This document shows, piece by piece, positions 24,202 to 33,810 of a stretch of 64,000 nucleotides of DNA. The notes beneath the pieces were generated by a model, which saw only the letters and a program-made list of their open reading frames with translations, was not told the DNA's origin and did no database searches. This stretch comes from Streptomyces sp. SID8352 (lineage in GTDB: Bacteria > Actinomycetota > Actinomycetes > Streptomycetales > Streptomycetaceae). The DNA is taken from NCBI RefSeq assembly GCF_009862265.1, contig NZ_WWGX01000071.1, forward strand, positions 1 to 64,000, read 5' to 3'. Made by a program: the position numbers and the translations under genes. Numbering within the stretch: the first letter of the stretch is position 1; the number at the start of each line of letters is the position of its first letter.

Positions 24202-25136
24202 GCCGCGGCCTCCTTGGTACGGCGGGTGGGCAGGACCGCGGCGCGCAGACGCTGCCAGGGCGTGGGCGGCAGGGAGCGGCTGGAACCGCGGGCGTAGTGG
24301 CGCTCGACGTAGTACTGCCCGATGCTCAGGACCGAGGTCATGATCAGGTACCAGGCCGCGGCCAGGAAGTACATCTCGACCGTGGAGCCCGCGTTCTGGC
24401 CGATGTCCTGGGCCTGTTTGAACAGGTCGTAGAACTGCACCGCCGAGACGAGCGAGGTCGTCTTCAGCATGTTGATGACCTCGTTGCCGGTGGGCGGCAC
24501 GATGACGCGCATCGCCTGCGGGATGACGATGCGGCGCAGCGTCTTCGCGTGGCTCATGCCCAGGGCGTGCGACGCCTCCGTCTGCCCCTCGTCCACCGAG
24601 AGCAGCCCGGCCCGGCAGATCTCGGCCATGTACGCGGCCTCGTTGAGCCCCAGCCCGAGCAGCGCCGTGAGCAGCGGTGTCATGAAGGACGACCAGTAGT
24701 CCTTGTAGACGGGCCCCAGGTTGATGTACTCGAAGACCAGGCCGAGGTTGAACCAGACGAAGAGCTGCACCAGGACCGGGGTGCCGCGGAAGAACCAGAT
24801 GTAGAACCACGCCACCGACGAGGTCACCGGGTTCTTCGACAGCCGCATCACGGCGAGCACGACACCGCCCACGATGCCGATCGCCATCGAGAGCACCGTC
24901 AGGAGCAGGGTGTTCCAGACACCGTCGATGATGCGGTCGTCGAAGAAGTAGTCGGGGATCGCGCCCCAGTTGATCCTTCCCCGGGCGAACGCGTAGACGA
25001 CCGCGCCCAGCAGGGCCAGCGCGACCACGGCGGACACGTACCGCCCCGGGTGCCGGACCGGAACGGCCTTGACGGCCGTCGGTCCGGCGGGGGGCGTCGC
25101 GTCCGGACCGGCCGCCTTGTTGACGTCAACAGTCAC
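24198..25136 (-). CDS. Polar amino-acid ABC transporter, permease
   Basis: 312 residues. A cytosolic start (about 1-35, Pro/Ala-rich) is followed by transmembrane helices from about 35 to 285. The EAA loop reads EASHALGMSHAKTLRRIVIP, the coupling site for the ATPase. One permease gene is present, so the complex is probably a homodimer. It overlaps the ATPase gene by 4 bp and follows the binding-protein gene by 35 bp. Confidence 0.95.
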   Translation of the reverse strand: MTVDVNKAAGPDATPPAGPTAVKAVPVRHPGRYVSAVVALALLGAVVYAFARGRINWGAIPDYFFDDRIIDGVWNTLLLTVLSMAIGIVGGVVLAVMRLSKNPVTSSVAWFYIWFFRGTPVLVQLFVWFNLGLVFEYINLGPVYKDYWSSFMTPLLTALLGLGLNEAAYMAEICRAGLLSVDEGQTEASHALGMSHAKTLRRIVIPQAMRVIVPPTGNEVINMLKTTSLVSAVQFYDLFKQAQDIGQNAGSTVEMYFLAAAWYLIMTSVLSIGQYYVERHYARGSSRSLPPTPWQRLRAAVLPTRRTKEAAA

Positions 25137-25171
25137 GGAGGGAGCCTTTCAGCCGCGGCGATCGGGGCGCC

Positions 25172-26137
25172 TCAGGAACCGCCGTTGATCGTGGACTTGG
25201 TGACGGCGCCGTCGGCGACGCCCCACTTCTCGATGATCTTCTGGTACTCGCCGTTGTCGATGACCGCCTGGACGGCCGCCTGGAGCGCGTCCCGCAGTTC
25301 GTCGTTGCCCTTGGCGACGGCGATGCCGTAGGGGCCGGCCTCGACCTGGTCGCCGACGATCTCGAAGTACTCGCCGCCGCCGGAGTTCTTCACCGAGTAC
25401 GCGGCGATGGGGAAGTCGGCGGAGACGATGTTCGCGCCCTTGGAGCGCATCCGGGTCTCGGCCTCGGGGTTGGTCGCGAAGTCCTCGATCTTCAGCGTCT
25501 TCTTCCCCGCCTTCTCGCACTTCTTCGCCTGGTCCTTGGCGAGGTCGTGGGAGAAGGTGTTGCGCTGCACGGCCATGGTCTTGCCGCACAGGTCGTCCCA
25601 GGTGGTGATCGACTGGTCGTCGCCCTTGTTGGTGTACAGGGAGACGCCCGCCGTGAAGTAGTCGACGAAGTCGACGCCGGCGCCGACCTTCTTGCCGGTG
25701 TCGCCGTCGATGCCCTCCTGGCGGTCCTTGGTGTCGGTCATGGCGGACATGGCGATGTCGTAGCGCTTGGCGGCGAGGCCGCCGATCAGCGTGTCGAACG
25801 TGCCGTTCTGGAACTCGAACCGCACGCCGAGCTGCTTGCCCAGGGCGTCCGCCAGGTCGGGGTCGATGCCGACCGTCTTGCCGGAGCCGTCCTTGAACTC
25901 GACCGGCGCGTACGCGATGTCCGAACCGACCTTGATCACGCCCTTGTCGCGGATCGCCTGCGGCAGCTTGTCCGCCAGCGGGGCCCCCGACTCCTTGGTG
26001 CCGCTGTCGCCGGAGTCCTTGGACTTCGTCTGGTCACCGCAGCCGGTGACCAGCAGGGCGCCTGCGACCGCGAGCGTGCCGACCACCGCCAGCCGGGAGT
26101 GCGCGGCGCTCGTACGACGGGTGAAGCGTGCGGTCAT
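25172..26137 (-). CDS. Polar amino-acid ABC transporter, substrate-binding lipoprotein
   Basis: 321 residues, SBP_bac_3 family. The lipobox is LLVTGC, with the lipidated cysteine at about 33, followed by a short Ser/Lys/Asp linker. The binding-domain hallmarks are IAYAPVEFKDGSGKTVGIDPDL and GLAAKRYDIAMSAM. GGAGGA 6 nt before ATG fixes the start. It is the first gene of the operon, with about 600 bp of non-coding DNA upstream. Confidence 0.95.
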   Translation of the reverse strand: MTARFTRRTSAAHSRLAVVGTLAVAGALLVTGCGDQTKSKDSGDSGTKESGAPLADKLPQAIRDKGVIKVGSDIAYAPVEFKDGSGKTVGIDPDLADALGKQLGVRFEFQNGTFDTLIGGLAAKRYDIAMSAMTDTKDRQEGIDGDTGKKVGAGVDFVDYFTAGVSLYTNKGDDQSITTWDDLCGKTMAVQRNTFSHDLAKDQAKKCEKAGKKTLKIEDFATNPEAETRMRSKGANIVSADFPIAAYSVKNSGGGEYFEIVGDQVEAGPYGIAVAKGNDELRDALQAAVQAVIDNGEYQKIIEKWGVADGAVTKSTINGGS

Positions 26138-26752
26138 GGGGTTCCTCCGGCGGATCATGGGAGTTGCCGATGGGACGGGGCGCCGGCCGGGGACCGGCAG
26201 GCGCCGGAGGCCCGCGGAGCACATCTCTTCGAGTGCCGCTGCCTTGTGTGATTACGGCATCTTGCCATTCGGACTCCGCCGTTCAGGGGCCGTGCGATGT
26301 CAAAATCGGATAACGGGTCGCGGACCGAACCGGAGCAGGTCGGGACATCACGACCGAACCTTTTCGGGAATCCGGGCTTCCGGCCGGAAGATCTCCGGTA
26401 CCCGCCGGTAATCGAGCAGGGTCGTCGGGCCCCGGCCGCCGCCGGGCGGACGCTCCCGCGGCCGGTCGAGAGACGCCGCCGGGCCGCCGGAACCCGGTGA
26501 TGAGTCGTGTCACCGTCGTACCGCCTTCGGGGTCCGACATGTGAGCTTGCGCTTATCGGACTCGTCGGGGGAGGCATCCGTCGGGTAAGAAGGTTCATTA
26601 CACCCCTCATCAGGGGCTCAGGGCGCGTGTGCGGCGCGCCCGTCGCGCGGGGACTCATGTGCGACCAGCGGTCCTGTTCCTGCGCGGTGCCCGCCCGCTC
26701 CTCACCTGGAGTGGACAACCCTCAACCATGAACACTTAAGGGGTAACACAAA
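26138..26752. other. 615-bp divergent intergenic region
   Basis: It separates the ABC operon (minus) and malic enzyme (plus). Shadow frames only. A small hairpin cccct-catc-agggg is at 26603-26616, and a ribosome binding site for malic enzyme (AAGGGG) lies at about 26738. Promoters for both genes should be here but could not be pinned. Confidence 0.5.
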
Positions 26753-27970
<1,218 letters not shown>

Positions 27971-27991
27971 CGGCGCCGCCGCACGAGCGCC

Positions 27992-28025
27992 GACGGCACC
28001 GCCCCTTCCAGGGGGCGGGGCCGTC
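27992..28025 (+). terminator. Terminator-like hairpin after malic enzyme
   Basis: The left arm gacgg-ca-ccgcccc pairs with the right arm ggggcgg-gg-ccgtc across a short loop (ttccag), starting 22 bp after the stop. No T tract, as is common in high-GC actinobacteria. Confidence 0.65.
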
Positions 28026-28272
28026 CGACGTTCCGGGACCGGCCCGTCTCGCGGGACCGGGAGGGCGGCGCGGGGCACGGTGTGGAAATCCGTGAACACT
28101 CCGCCCCGAAGTGTTCACCGTTTTCGGACACCTGCCCCACCCCCGGGCCGATCCCCTCCGTGCAGCCGGGGCGCGCCCGTCGGCAGCACCTGCCGTGGGG
28201 CCGTGGCAAGAGGGGGTGTGTCACAGGGACGCGCGGTTTCGGATGTCGGGCGCGGAACCTATCGTCGAGGAC

Positions 28273-29238
28273 ATGTTCGCCGTCTACGCCGCCCGAATCG
28301 ACCGCGACCACCCGCTCTCCGGCCTGGAGACCGGGGAGCGCCCGGCCCCCGGGGACCGCCCCGGCTGGAGCGTCGTCGATGTCCGGGCCGCCTCCCTCAA
28401 CCACCACGACCTCTGGTCCCTGCGCGGCGTCGGTCTCCCGGAGGAGCGGCTGCCGATAATCCTCGGCTGCGACGCCGCCGGGGTCGACGCGGACGGCAAC
28501 GAGGTCGTCCTCCACTCGGTGATCGGCCAGAGCGGCCACGGCGTGGGCCCCCGGGAACCCCGCTCCATCCTCACCGAGCGCTACCAGGGCACCTTCGCCG
28601 AGCAGGTGGCCGTGCCCACCTGGAACGTCCTGCCCAAGCCCCGGGAACTCTCCTTCGCCGAGGCCGCCTGCCTGCCGACCGCCTGGCTGACCGCGTACCG
28701 GATGCTGTTCACCAACGCCGGGGTCCGTCCCGGGGACTCGGTGCTGGTGCAGGGCGCGGGCGGCGGCGTGGCCACGGCCGCGATCGTGCTGGGCCGGGCC
28801 GCGGGGCTGCGGGTCTTCGCCACCAGCCGGGACGAGGCGAAGCGGCGGCGGGCCCTGGAGCTGGGCGCGGTGGAGGCCGTCGAGCCGGGGGCACGGCTGC
28901 CGCAGCGGGTGGACGCCGTCATCGAGACCGTGGGCGCGGCCACCTGGTCCCACTCGGTGAAGTCGCTGCGCCCCGGGGGCACCCTCGTCATCTCCGGGGC
29001 CACCAGCGGCGACCGGCCCTCCCACGCCGAGCTGACCCGGATCTTCTTCCTGGAGCTGAAGGTCGTCGGCTCCACCATGGGCACCAAGGACGAGTTGGAG
29101 GACCTGCTCTCCTTCTGCGCCGCCACCGGTGTGCGCCCGGTCATCGACGAGGTGCTGCCGTTGGACCGCGCCCGGGAAGGCTTCGCACGGATGGAGTCCG
29201 GAGACCACTTCGGCAAGATCGTGCTCACCACCACTTGA
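28273..29238 (+). CDS. Zinc-binding dehydrogenase/quinone-oxidoreductase-like (MDR) protein
   Basis: 321 residues of the medium-chain dehydrogenase family. The GroES-like half (about 1-140) has SLNHHDLWSLRG and LPIILGCDAAGVD. The Rossmann half has VLVQGAGGGVATAAIVLGRA, then TLVISGATSG. The structural zinc cysteine cluster is absent, as in quinone reductases. Start ATG 28273 has GAGG 4-5 nt upstream. The substrate is unknown. It is followed by the repeat field. Confidence 0.88.
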   Translation: MFAVYAARIDRDHPLSGLETGERPAPGDRPGWSVVDVRAASLNHHDLWSLRGVGLPEERLPIILGCDAAGVDADGNEVVLHSVIGQSGHGVGPREPRSILTERYQGTFAEQVAVPTWNVLPKPRELSFAEAACLPTAWLTAYRMLFTNAGVRPGDSVLVQGAGGGVATAAIVLGRAAGLRVFATSRDEAKRRRALELGAVEAVEPGARLPQRVDAVIETVGAATWSHSVKSLRPGGTLVISGATSGDRPSHAELTRIFFLELKVVGSTMGTKDELEDLLSFCAATGVRPVIDEVLPLDRAREGFARMESGDHFGKIVLTTT

Positions 29239-29262
29239 CGCACCGTCATCCCCGCCCCGGAG

Positions 29263-29352
29263 ACACGCGGCATCCTGGAGGCACGCGGCATTCCGGGGGC
29301 ACGCGGCATTCCGGGGGCACGCGGCATCCCGGGGGGCACGCGGCGCCTCCCG
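29263..29352. repeat. 18-bp minisatellite
   Basis: Unit gcacgcggcattccgggg occurs at 29281, 29299 and 29317 (one change), with degenerate copies before (from 29263) and after (to 29352). Related gaggc/cggag motifs continue to about 29408. Confidence 0.85.
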
Positions 29353-29641
29353 GAGGCACCCGCCGTCCCGGAGGCGCACTCAGTCCGGGGGCGCACTCCG
29401 TCCGGGGGTGAGACACAGTCATGAGACCTGCGAGTCCCGCCCCTTGCGGTCGGCCCTCCTACCGGTCGCGCTCGCGGCCACCCCGACGGCGCCACCGTCC
29501 GGCCGACGGACGGCATCACCGCCCCGCCCAGCCCCGGCGCTGGCTCTGCCCTCTGCGCTCTGCCTCGACCCTGCTCTCCCGCCTCGAACCTGCTCCCTCC
29601 GGCCCTCCTTCCGGCTCCGGTCCTCCTCCCCGAGCTTGGAC

Positions 29642-30480
29642 CGACGGTGGCACCGCCCCGGCGGCAGCCCTCGGTCCGGCGGGCACTCGGGTTGGGGGTG
29701 CCGGGCCGCGGGCGGCGAGGGTTTCGACGGCCATCGGCGTGTGGCCCGAGCGGGAGCCCTCGGTCGGTCTGGGCGGGCACTCGGACCGCGCCCGGCGCTC
29801 CGGGCGACCGGGCAACCGAGTGTCGGCCGGGGCTCGACGGTGGGACCGCCCTGGGGGTAGTCCTTGGTCCGGAGGACATCCGGGTTGCGGTTGCTGGGCC
29901 GCGGGCGGCGAGGGCTTCGACGGCCATCGGCGTGTGGCCCGAGCGGGAGCCCTCGGTCGGTCTGGGCGGGCACCCGGGCCGCGCCCGGCGCTCCGGGCGA
30001 CCGGGTGTCGGCCGGGGTGCTCGACGGTGGCATCGCCCCGGCGGGAGCACTCGATCCGGGCGGGCACCCGGACCGTGCCCGGCGCTCCAGGCAGCCTGGC
30101 GTCGGCCGGGATTCCGGACAGGCGAGCGTCGGTCAGGGCCCAAGGGAGTGTTGGAGGTCTCTGTGCAGCACGTGGCGGGGCCGGTACATCGGCGATGAAC
30201 ACGTCCTCCTGATCCTCGTCGTCCGGCCCGGGACTCCGCCGAGGTGTCGGCCGATCACGGGGTGTCCCACGGCGCCCTCACCCGGGTGCTGGGCGGAGGC
30301 GGAGGCAGACGGCGCGCCTGAGGCCCGCCCGCCCGGATGCCCCTGCCCGGGGCAACCCCGCCTGACACCCGGTTGCCCGGACCGCGCCCGGCGCTCAGGG
30401 CAACCGGGTGTCGGCCGTGGGACTCGACGGTGGCACCGCCCCGGCGGGAGTCCTCGGTCCGGGTGGGCACCCAGGCCGCC
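29642..30480. repeat. Repeat array with about 190-bp period
   Basis: The block cgacggtggcaccgccccgg with its tail recurs from 29642, 29835, 30022 and 30425, so steps of 193, 187 and 403 bp. Inside the first two periods a block of about 80 bp (from 29709 and 29901, containing cgacggccatcggcgtgtgg) is almost identical. No credible gene was found within. Confidence 0.8.
30166..30359 (+). pseudogene. Clp N-domain-like relic, copy 1
   Basis: Plus-strand reading gives WRGRYIGDEHVLLILVVR; after a frame change it continues SAEVSADHGV...GALTRVL. This resembles the repeat of Clp N-terminal domains (RYIGTEHLLLAL, then ARVLADHGV). The sequence has no proper start, a frameshift and an early stop. It is nearly identical to 30542-30740. 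Confidence 0.4.
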
Positions 30481-30541
30481 ATGGTGCTCCAGGCAGCCGA
30501 GCGTCAGCCGGGGCCCCAAGGGGGCTGGAGAGATCTCTGCG

Positions 30542-30740
30542 CAGCACGTGGCGGGACCGGTACATCGGCGACGAACACGTCCTCCTGATCCTCGTCGTCC
30601 GGCCCGGGACTCCGCCGAGGTGTCGGCCGACCACGGGGTGCCCCACGGCGCCCTCACCCGGGTGCTGGGCGGAGGCGGAGGCAGACGGCGCGCCTGAGGC
30701 CCGCCTGCCCGGATGCCCCTGCCCGGGGCAACCCCGCCCG
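30542..30740 (+). pseudogene. Clp N-domain-like relic, copy 2
   Basis: Second copy, displaced by 376 bp. It reads RDRYIGDEHVLLILV, then after a frame change ARDSAEVSADHGVPHGALTR. Same defects as copy 1. Together they suggest a decayed and duplicated gene of the Clp-N family rather than active genes. Confidence 0.4.
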
Positions 30741-30802
30741 GCTGCCCCGCCCTCCGGGAGAGCACCCCCCGCCATCTGGGAGCACCCCCCACCCGCCGGG
30801 CG

Positions 30803-31837
30803 TCAGGGCCTGGGTGTGTGCAGCAGGGCCGCGATGCGGGCCGCCGTCGCGGCCAGCTCCTGCCGGGCTTCGCGGAGCTGCTCGGGCGTGACCCCGTGGT
30901 CGCGGGCCGCGTCCCGGATGTCGTCCCGGAAGCGGTCCAGCAGCCGGTCCAGATCGCGGGCCGGATCGCCGCTCGACGCGGCGGCGTCCTCCTCGGCCCA
31001 GACGGGGGCGTACTCCGCGGGGAAGTCCTCCTTGGGCCAGTCGTACGTCGGCCCGTCGGCGCGGGCCCCCCGCTTCTGCTCCCCGCCACCGGCGCCGAAG
31101 CCCCACTCCTTGCCGAACTCGCCCATCTCCTTGGCCAGTTCGCCCAGGCCCTCCTTCAGCCCCGTCGGCCAGTCGCCACGGGAGAAGTGGTCCTGCACCT
31201 GCTCCTGGACGCGCTGGGCGATGCGCTGCATCTCCTCCTGGGCCCGGCCACGCGCCCACTCCTGCGCCTCCTTGGCCTGGCGGCGGGCGCGCTGGGCCTC
31301 CTCGCGGGCCCGGCGGCTCTCGTCCTTGGCGCGGCGGGCCTGCTCCTTCCACTCCTGCTTGACGCGCCGCATCTCCTCCTTGGCCGCGCGCCACGCCTCC
31401 TTCTCGCCGGTCTGGGCGGCCCCGTCGGTCTCCCCGCCGGCTTCTCCCCGGCGGGCCGCTCCGGCCGCCGCGCGCATCTCGCGGCGCAGATCACCCGCGG
31501 CGCCCCGCACGTCGGCCCGGATCTCGGCCGCCAGCTCGGCCACCGAGTCGCGGATCTCCAGCTCCAGATCGGCCAGTTCGCCGCTGCGGCCGGCCAGCTC
31601 GGCGCGGCCCGCGTCGGTGATGGCGTAGACCTTGCGGCCGCCCTCGGTGGTGTGGGTGACCAGGCCCTCCGCCTCCAGTTTGGCCAGCCGGGGGTAGACG
31701 GTGCCGGCCGAGGGGGCGTAGAGGCCCTGGAAGCGCTCCTCCAGGAGCCGGATCACCTCGTAGCCGTGGCGGGGGGCCTCGTCGAGCAGCTTCAGCAGGT
31801 AGAGGCGCAGGCGGCCGTGGGCGAAGACGGGGGGCAT
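30803..31837 (-). CDS. PadR-family transcriptional regulator with long coiled-coil extension
   Basis: 344 residues. The winged helix is at about 1-85 (LRLYLLKLLDEAPRHGYEVI, then YPRLAKLEAEGLV) and is the PadR DNA-binding domain. About 150-230 is a dense Arg/Glu/Lys coiled coil (KEEMRRVKQEWKEQARRAKD), longer than the usual PadR tail. The end (about 290-344) is again helical. The start ATG follows the stop of the DUF4097 gene by one base (TGACATG), so translation is coupled. A PadR-type promoter lies before that gene; autoregulation is likely. Confidence 0.92.
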   Translation of the reverse strand: MPPVFAHGRLRLYLLKLLDEAPRHGYEVIRLLEERFQGLYAPSAGTVYPRLAKLEAEGLVTHTTEGGRKVYAITDAGRAELAGRSGELADLELEIRDSVAELAAEIRADVRGAAGDLRREMRAAAGAARRGEAGGETDGAAQTGEKEAWRAAKEEMRRVKQEWKEQARRAKDESRRAREEAQRARRQAKEAQEWARGRAQEEMQRIAQRVQEQVQDHFSRGDWPTGLKEGLGELAKEMGEFGKEWGFGAGGGEQKRGARADGPTYDWPKEDFPAEYAPVWAEEDAAASSGDPARDLDRLLDRFRDDIRDAARDHGVTPEQLREARQELAATAARIAALLHTPRP

Positions 31838-31838
31838 G

Positions 31839-32780
31839 TCAGAGCACCTTCTTTTCGTTCGTGCCGTCGTCCGGCGTGCCGGACGCACCGCCGCCGTCCA
31901 GGCCGGTGGCGGACGTGTCGTCCGGGCCGCCCTCCGGGCCGTGCTCCGGCTCCGCCGGGGTGCCCGGGGTGTCCTCGTCGTCCCGGCGAAGGAGGGCGAT
32001 CGAACCGGTGACCGTCGTGGCCTTCAGCCGCCCGAGGCCCGTGCCGAGCCGGCCGGTGATCCGCTTGGTGCCCCACTGGCCGCTCACCCGCAGGTCCTCG
32101 AAGGTGCTGGAGACCGAGCCGCTGGCGCTGTTGGCCTCCACCCGGGCGTCCCCCGCGTGGGGCAGCCGGATGGCGATCTCGCCCGAGACGCTGTTGAGCC
32201 CGATGTCGGCGGGCCCGCCGGAGCCGGCGATGTCGACGATCATGGAGCCGCTCATGGAGTCGGCCCGCACCGAGGAGGAGCCCGCCTCCACCACGGTGAG
32301 GTCGCCGGAGACGGAGGAGAAGCGCAGGTCGCCGGTGAGGGCCTGGGCCTCCACGCTGCCCGTGACCGTCTCCGCGCGCACCGGGCCCGAGAGGCCCACC
32401 AGGGTGCTGTCCCCGCTCACGCCCCGGACCTCCGTCCGCCCGCCGATCCCGGAGACCACGGCCGCCGCGCCGACCACGCCGACCTCCACCCGGGTGTGCG
32501 CGGGCACGGCCAGCGAGACCACCGCGGAGCGGCGCCGACCGCCCCCGTCGAGCCACTTCAGGAAGTCCTTCCAGGGGAGGTCCTCGTAGCTCACGGTCAG
32601 GGTGTCGCCCTGCTGGGTCACGACCAGCGGCGGCCCCTCCAGCTCGGAGACCTCCAGGCGGGCGGAACCCTCCTCGACGCCCATGACGTTGACCGTTCCG
32701 TCGACGACGCGCACGCGGAGCCGGGCCACGGGCTCGTCGAAGGTGAGTTTCCCGGGCTCGGCGACGGACCATTCAGGCAT
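31839..32780 (-). CDS. DUF4097 beta-strand-repeat protein
   Basis: 313 residues. Residues about 80-270 consist of short repeats ending GD/TG/SGS (for example VSGDSTLVGLSGPVRAETVT, then GSVEAQALTGDLRFSSVSGD), a beta-solenoid-like pattern of the DUF4097/adhesin-like family. The C-terminus is an acidic, Pro/Gly-rich tail. No signal peptide or membrane segment is seen. AGGAGG 8 nt before ATG 32780 sets the start. DUF4097 genes commonly sit with PadR genes, but the role is unknown. Confidence 0.9.
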   Translation of the reverse strand: MPEWSVAEPGKLTFDEPVARLRVRVVDGTVNVMGVEEGSARLEVSELEGPPLVVTQQGDTLTVSYEDLPWKDFLKWLDGGGRRRSAVVSLAVPAHTRVEVGVVGAAAVVSGIGGRTEVRGVSGDSTLVGLSGPVRAETVTGSVEAQALTGDLRFSSVSGDLTVVEAGSSSVRADSMSGSMIVDIAGSGGPADIGLNSVSGEIAIRLPHAGDARVEANSASGSVSSTFEDLRVSGQWGTKRITGRLGTGLGRLKATTVTGSIALLRRDDEDTPGTPAEPEHGPEGGPDDTSATGLDGGGASGTPDDGTNEKKVL

Positions 32781-32808
32781 GGCGCAGACCTCCTCGACCG
32801 AACGCGCC

Positions 32809-32855
32809 ATATCGCGTTCTCATGTTCACGATATATCGCGGGTCGCGAAAGTCAA
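32809..32855 (-). promoter_or_regulatory. Promoter and PadR-type operator of the DUF4097-padR operon
   Basis: On the minus strand TTGACT (32855-32850), a 16-bp spacer and TATCGT (32833-32828) form a plausible vegetative promoter. The -10 lies in the dyad cgatatatcg (32829-32838). The octamer atatcgcg occurs at 32809-32816 and 32833-32840. A/T-rich sequence of this kind stands out in this genome and fits a PadR operator. Confidence 0.6.
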
Positions 32856-33211
32856 GACACCTGTTCTGATGACGTGCGGAGCGCACCGGGGGCTGCGGCG
32901 GGCCGGAACGGGCGCGGCGAAGGGGCCGGGTGCGGCCGGGGGAGGGGCGGCGCGGGCTGCGCGGGGGCGGACGGAGGCGGTCTTCGGACGCGCGCCGTGC
33001 CGTGGGGCCGCCTACCCGGGCGGCGGGGCGGGCCGACCGTGCCGCCGGAAGCCGTGCCGCCGGCCCCTGCCCGGTGCCGGGCCGTACCGCCCCCGGCCGT
33101 CCGGAGCAGACCGCCCCGGAGCCCGGTCGCCCGGAGCCAGACCGCCCGGCTCGCCGTCGGGCTCCGCCCGCCCCGCCGCCCGGGGAGGCGGCCCCGGAGG
33201 CCGGGCGGGTC

Positions 33212-33391
33212 CTACTCGTCGTCCTCGTCGTCCAGCCGGGCGAGCCAGGTCGCCAGCCGTTCCACCGGCACCTCGAAGTCGGGGTTCAGGTCCACGAACG
33301 TCCGCAACTGCTCGGCCAGCCACTCGAAGGTGACCTCCTCCTCGCCACGCCGCTTCTCCAGTTCCTCGATGCCTCGATCGGTGAAGTACAT
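33212..33391 (-). CDS. Small conserved acidic protein (DUF6104-like)
   Basis: 59 residues beginning MYFTDRGIEELEKRRGEEEV and ending DDEDDE; mostly helical and acidic. It matches from memory a short protein conserved across Streptomyces near kgd. GAGGG 4 nt before ATG supports the start. Function unknown; not secreted. Confidence 0.8.
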   Translation of the reverse strand: MYFTDRGIEELEKRRGEEEVTFEWLAEQLRTFVDLNPDFEVPVERLATWLARLDDEDDE

Positions 33392-33810
33392 GCCCTCAGA
33401 ATATGGGGCCCGCGACCCTGCCGGGACCGCCGCGGTGAACCCCGCTGACGGGACGCGACACCCGGAACGCGATACACACACGCGATACATGCCGGACCAC
33501 CCGCCCGGCACCCCCGTACGGGTGAACGGCACACGGACCGGGCCCGCCCGGGCACCCGTGGACGCCCCGGGGCACGCGCCGGGGAGCGCCCCGGCACCGC
33601 CGCCCCCGGCCCCCACCGGGACCGAGCCGCGCCCACGCCCCGCCCACGCCCCGCCGGACCCGCGCCGCCCGCCCGCCGTACGCGGACCCGGCACAACGCG
33701 CGGACCCGGCCCCCGTCGCAACGGGAACCGGGTCTGCGTGGCTGTCGCACCGGACCCGTCACGGCCGCTCCGCCGCGGTGGCGGGCGGACCGGGACGGGC
33801 CCATCCGGGA
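33392..33810. other. 419-bp region between the small protein gene and kgd
   Basis: GC-rich, with several shadow frames. It should contain the promoter of the small acidic protein gene and the end signals of kgd. No structure was firmly identified. Confidence 0.5.

Noticed and set aside
29129..29860. Open frames in the repeat field, both strands
   Set aside because: Composed of repeat units, no stable start or domain; treated as non-coding.
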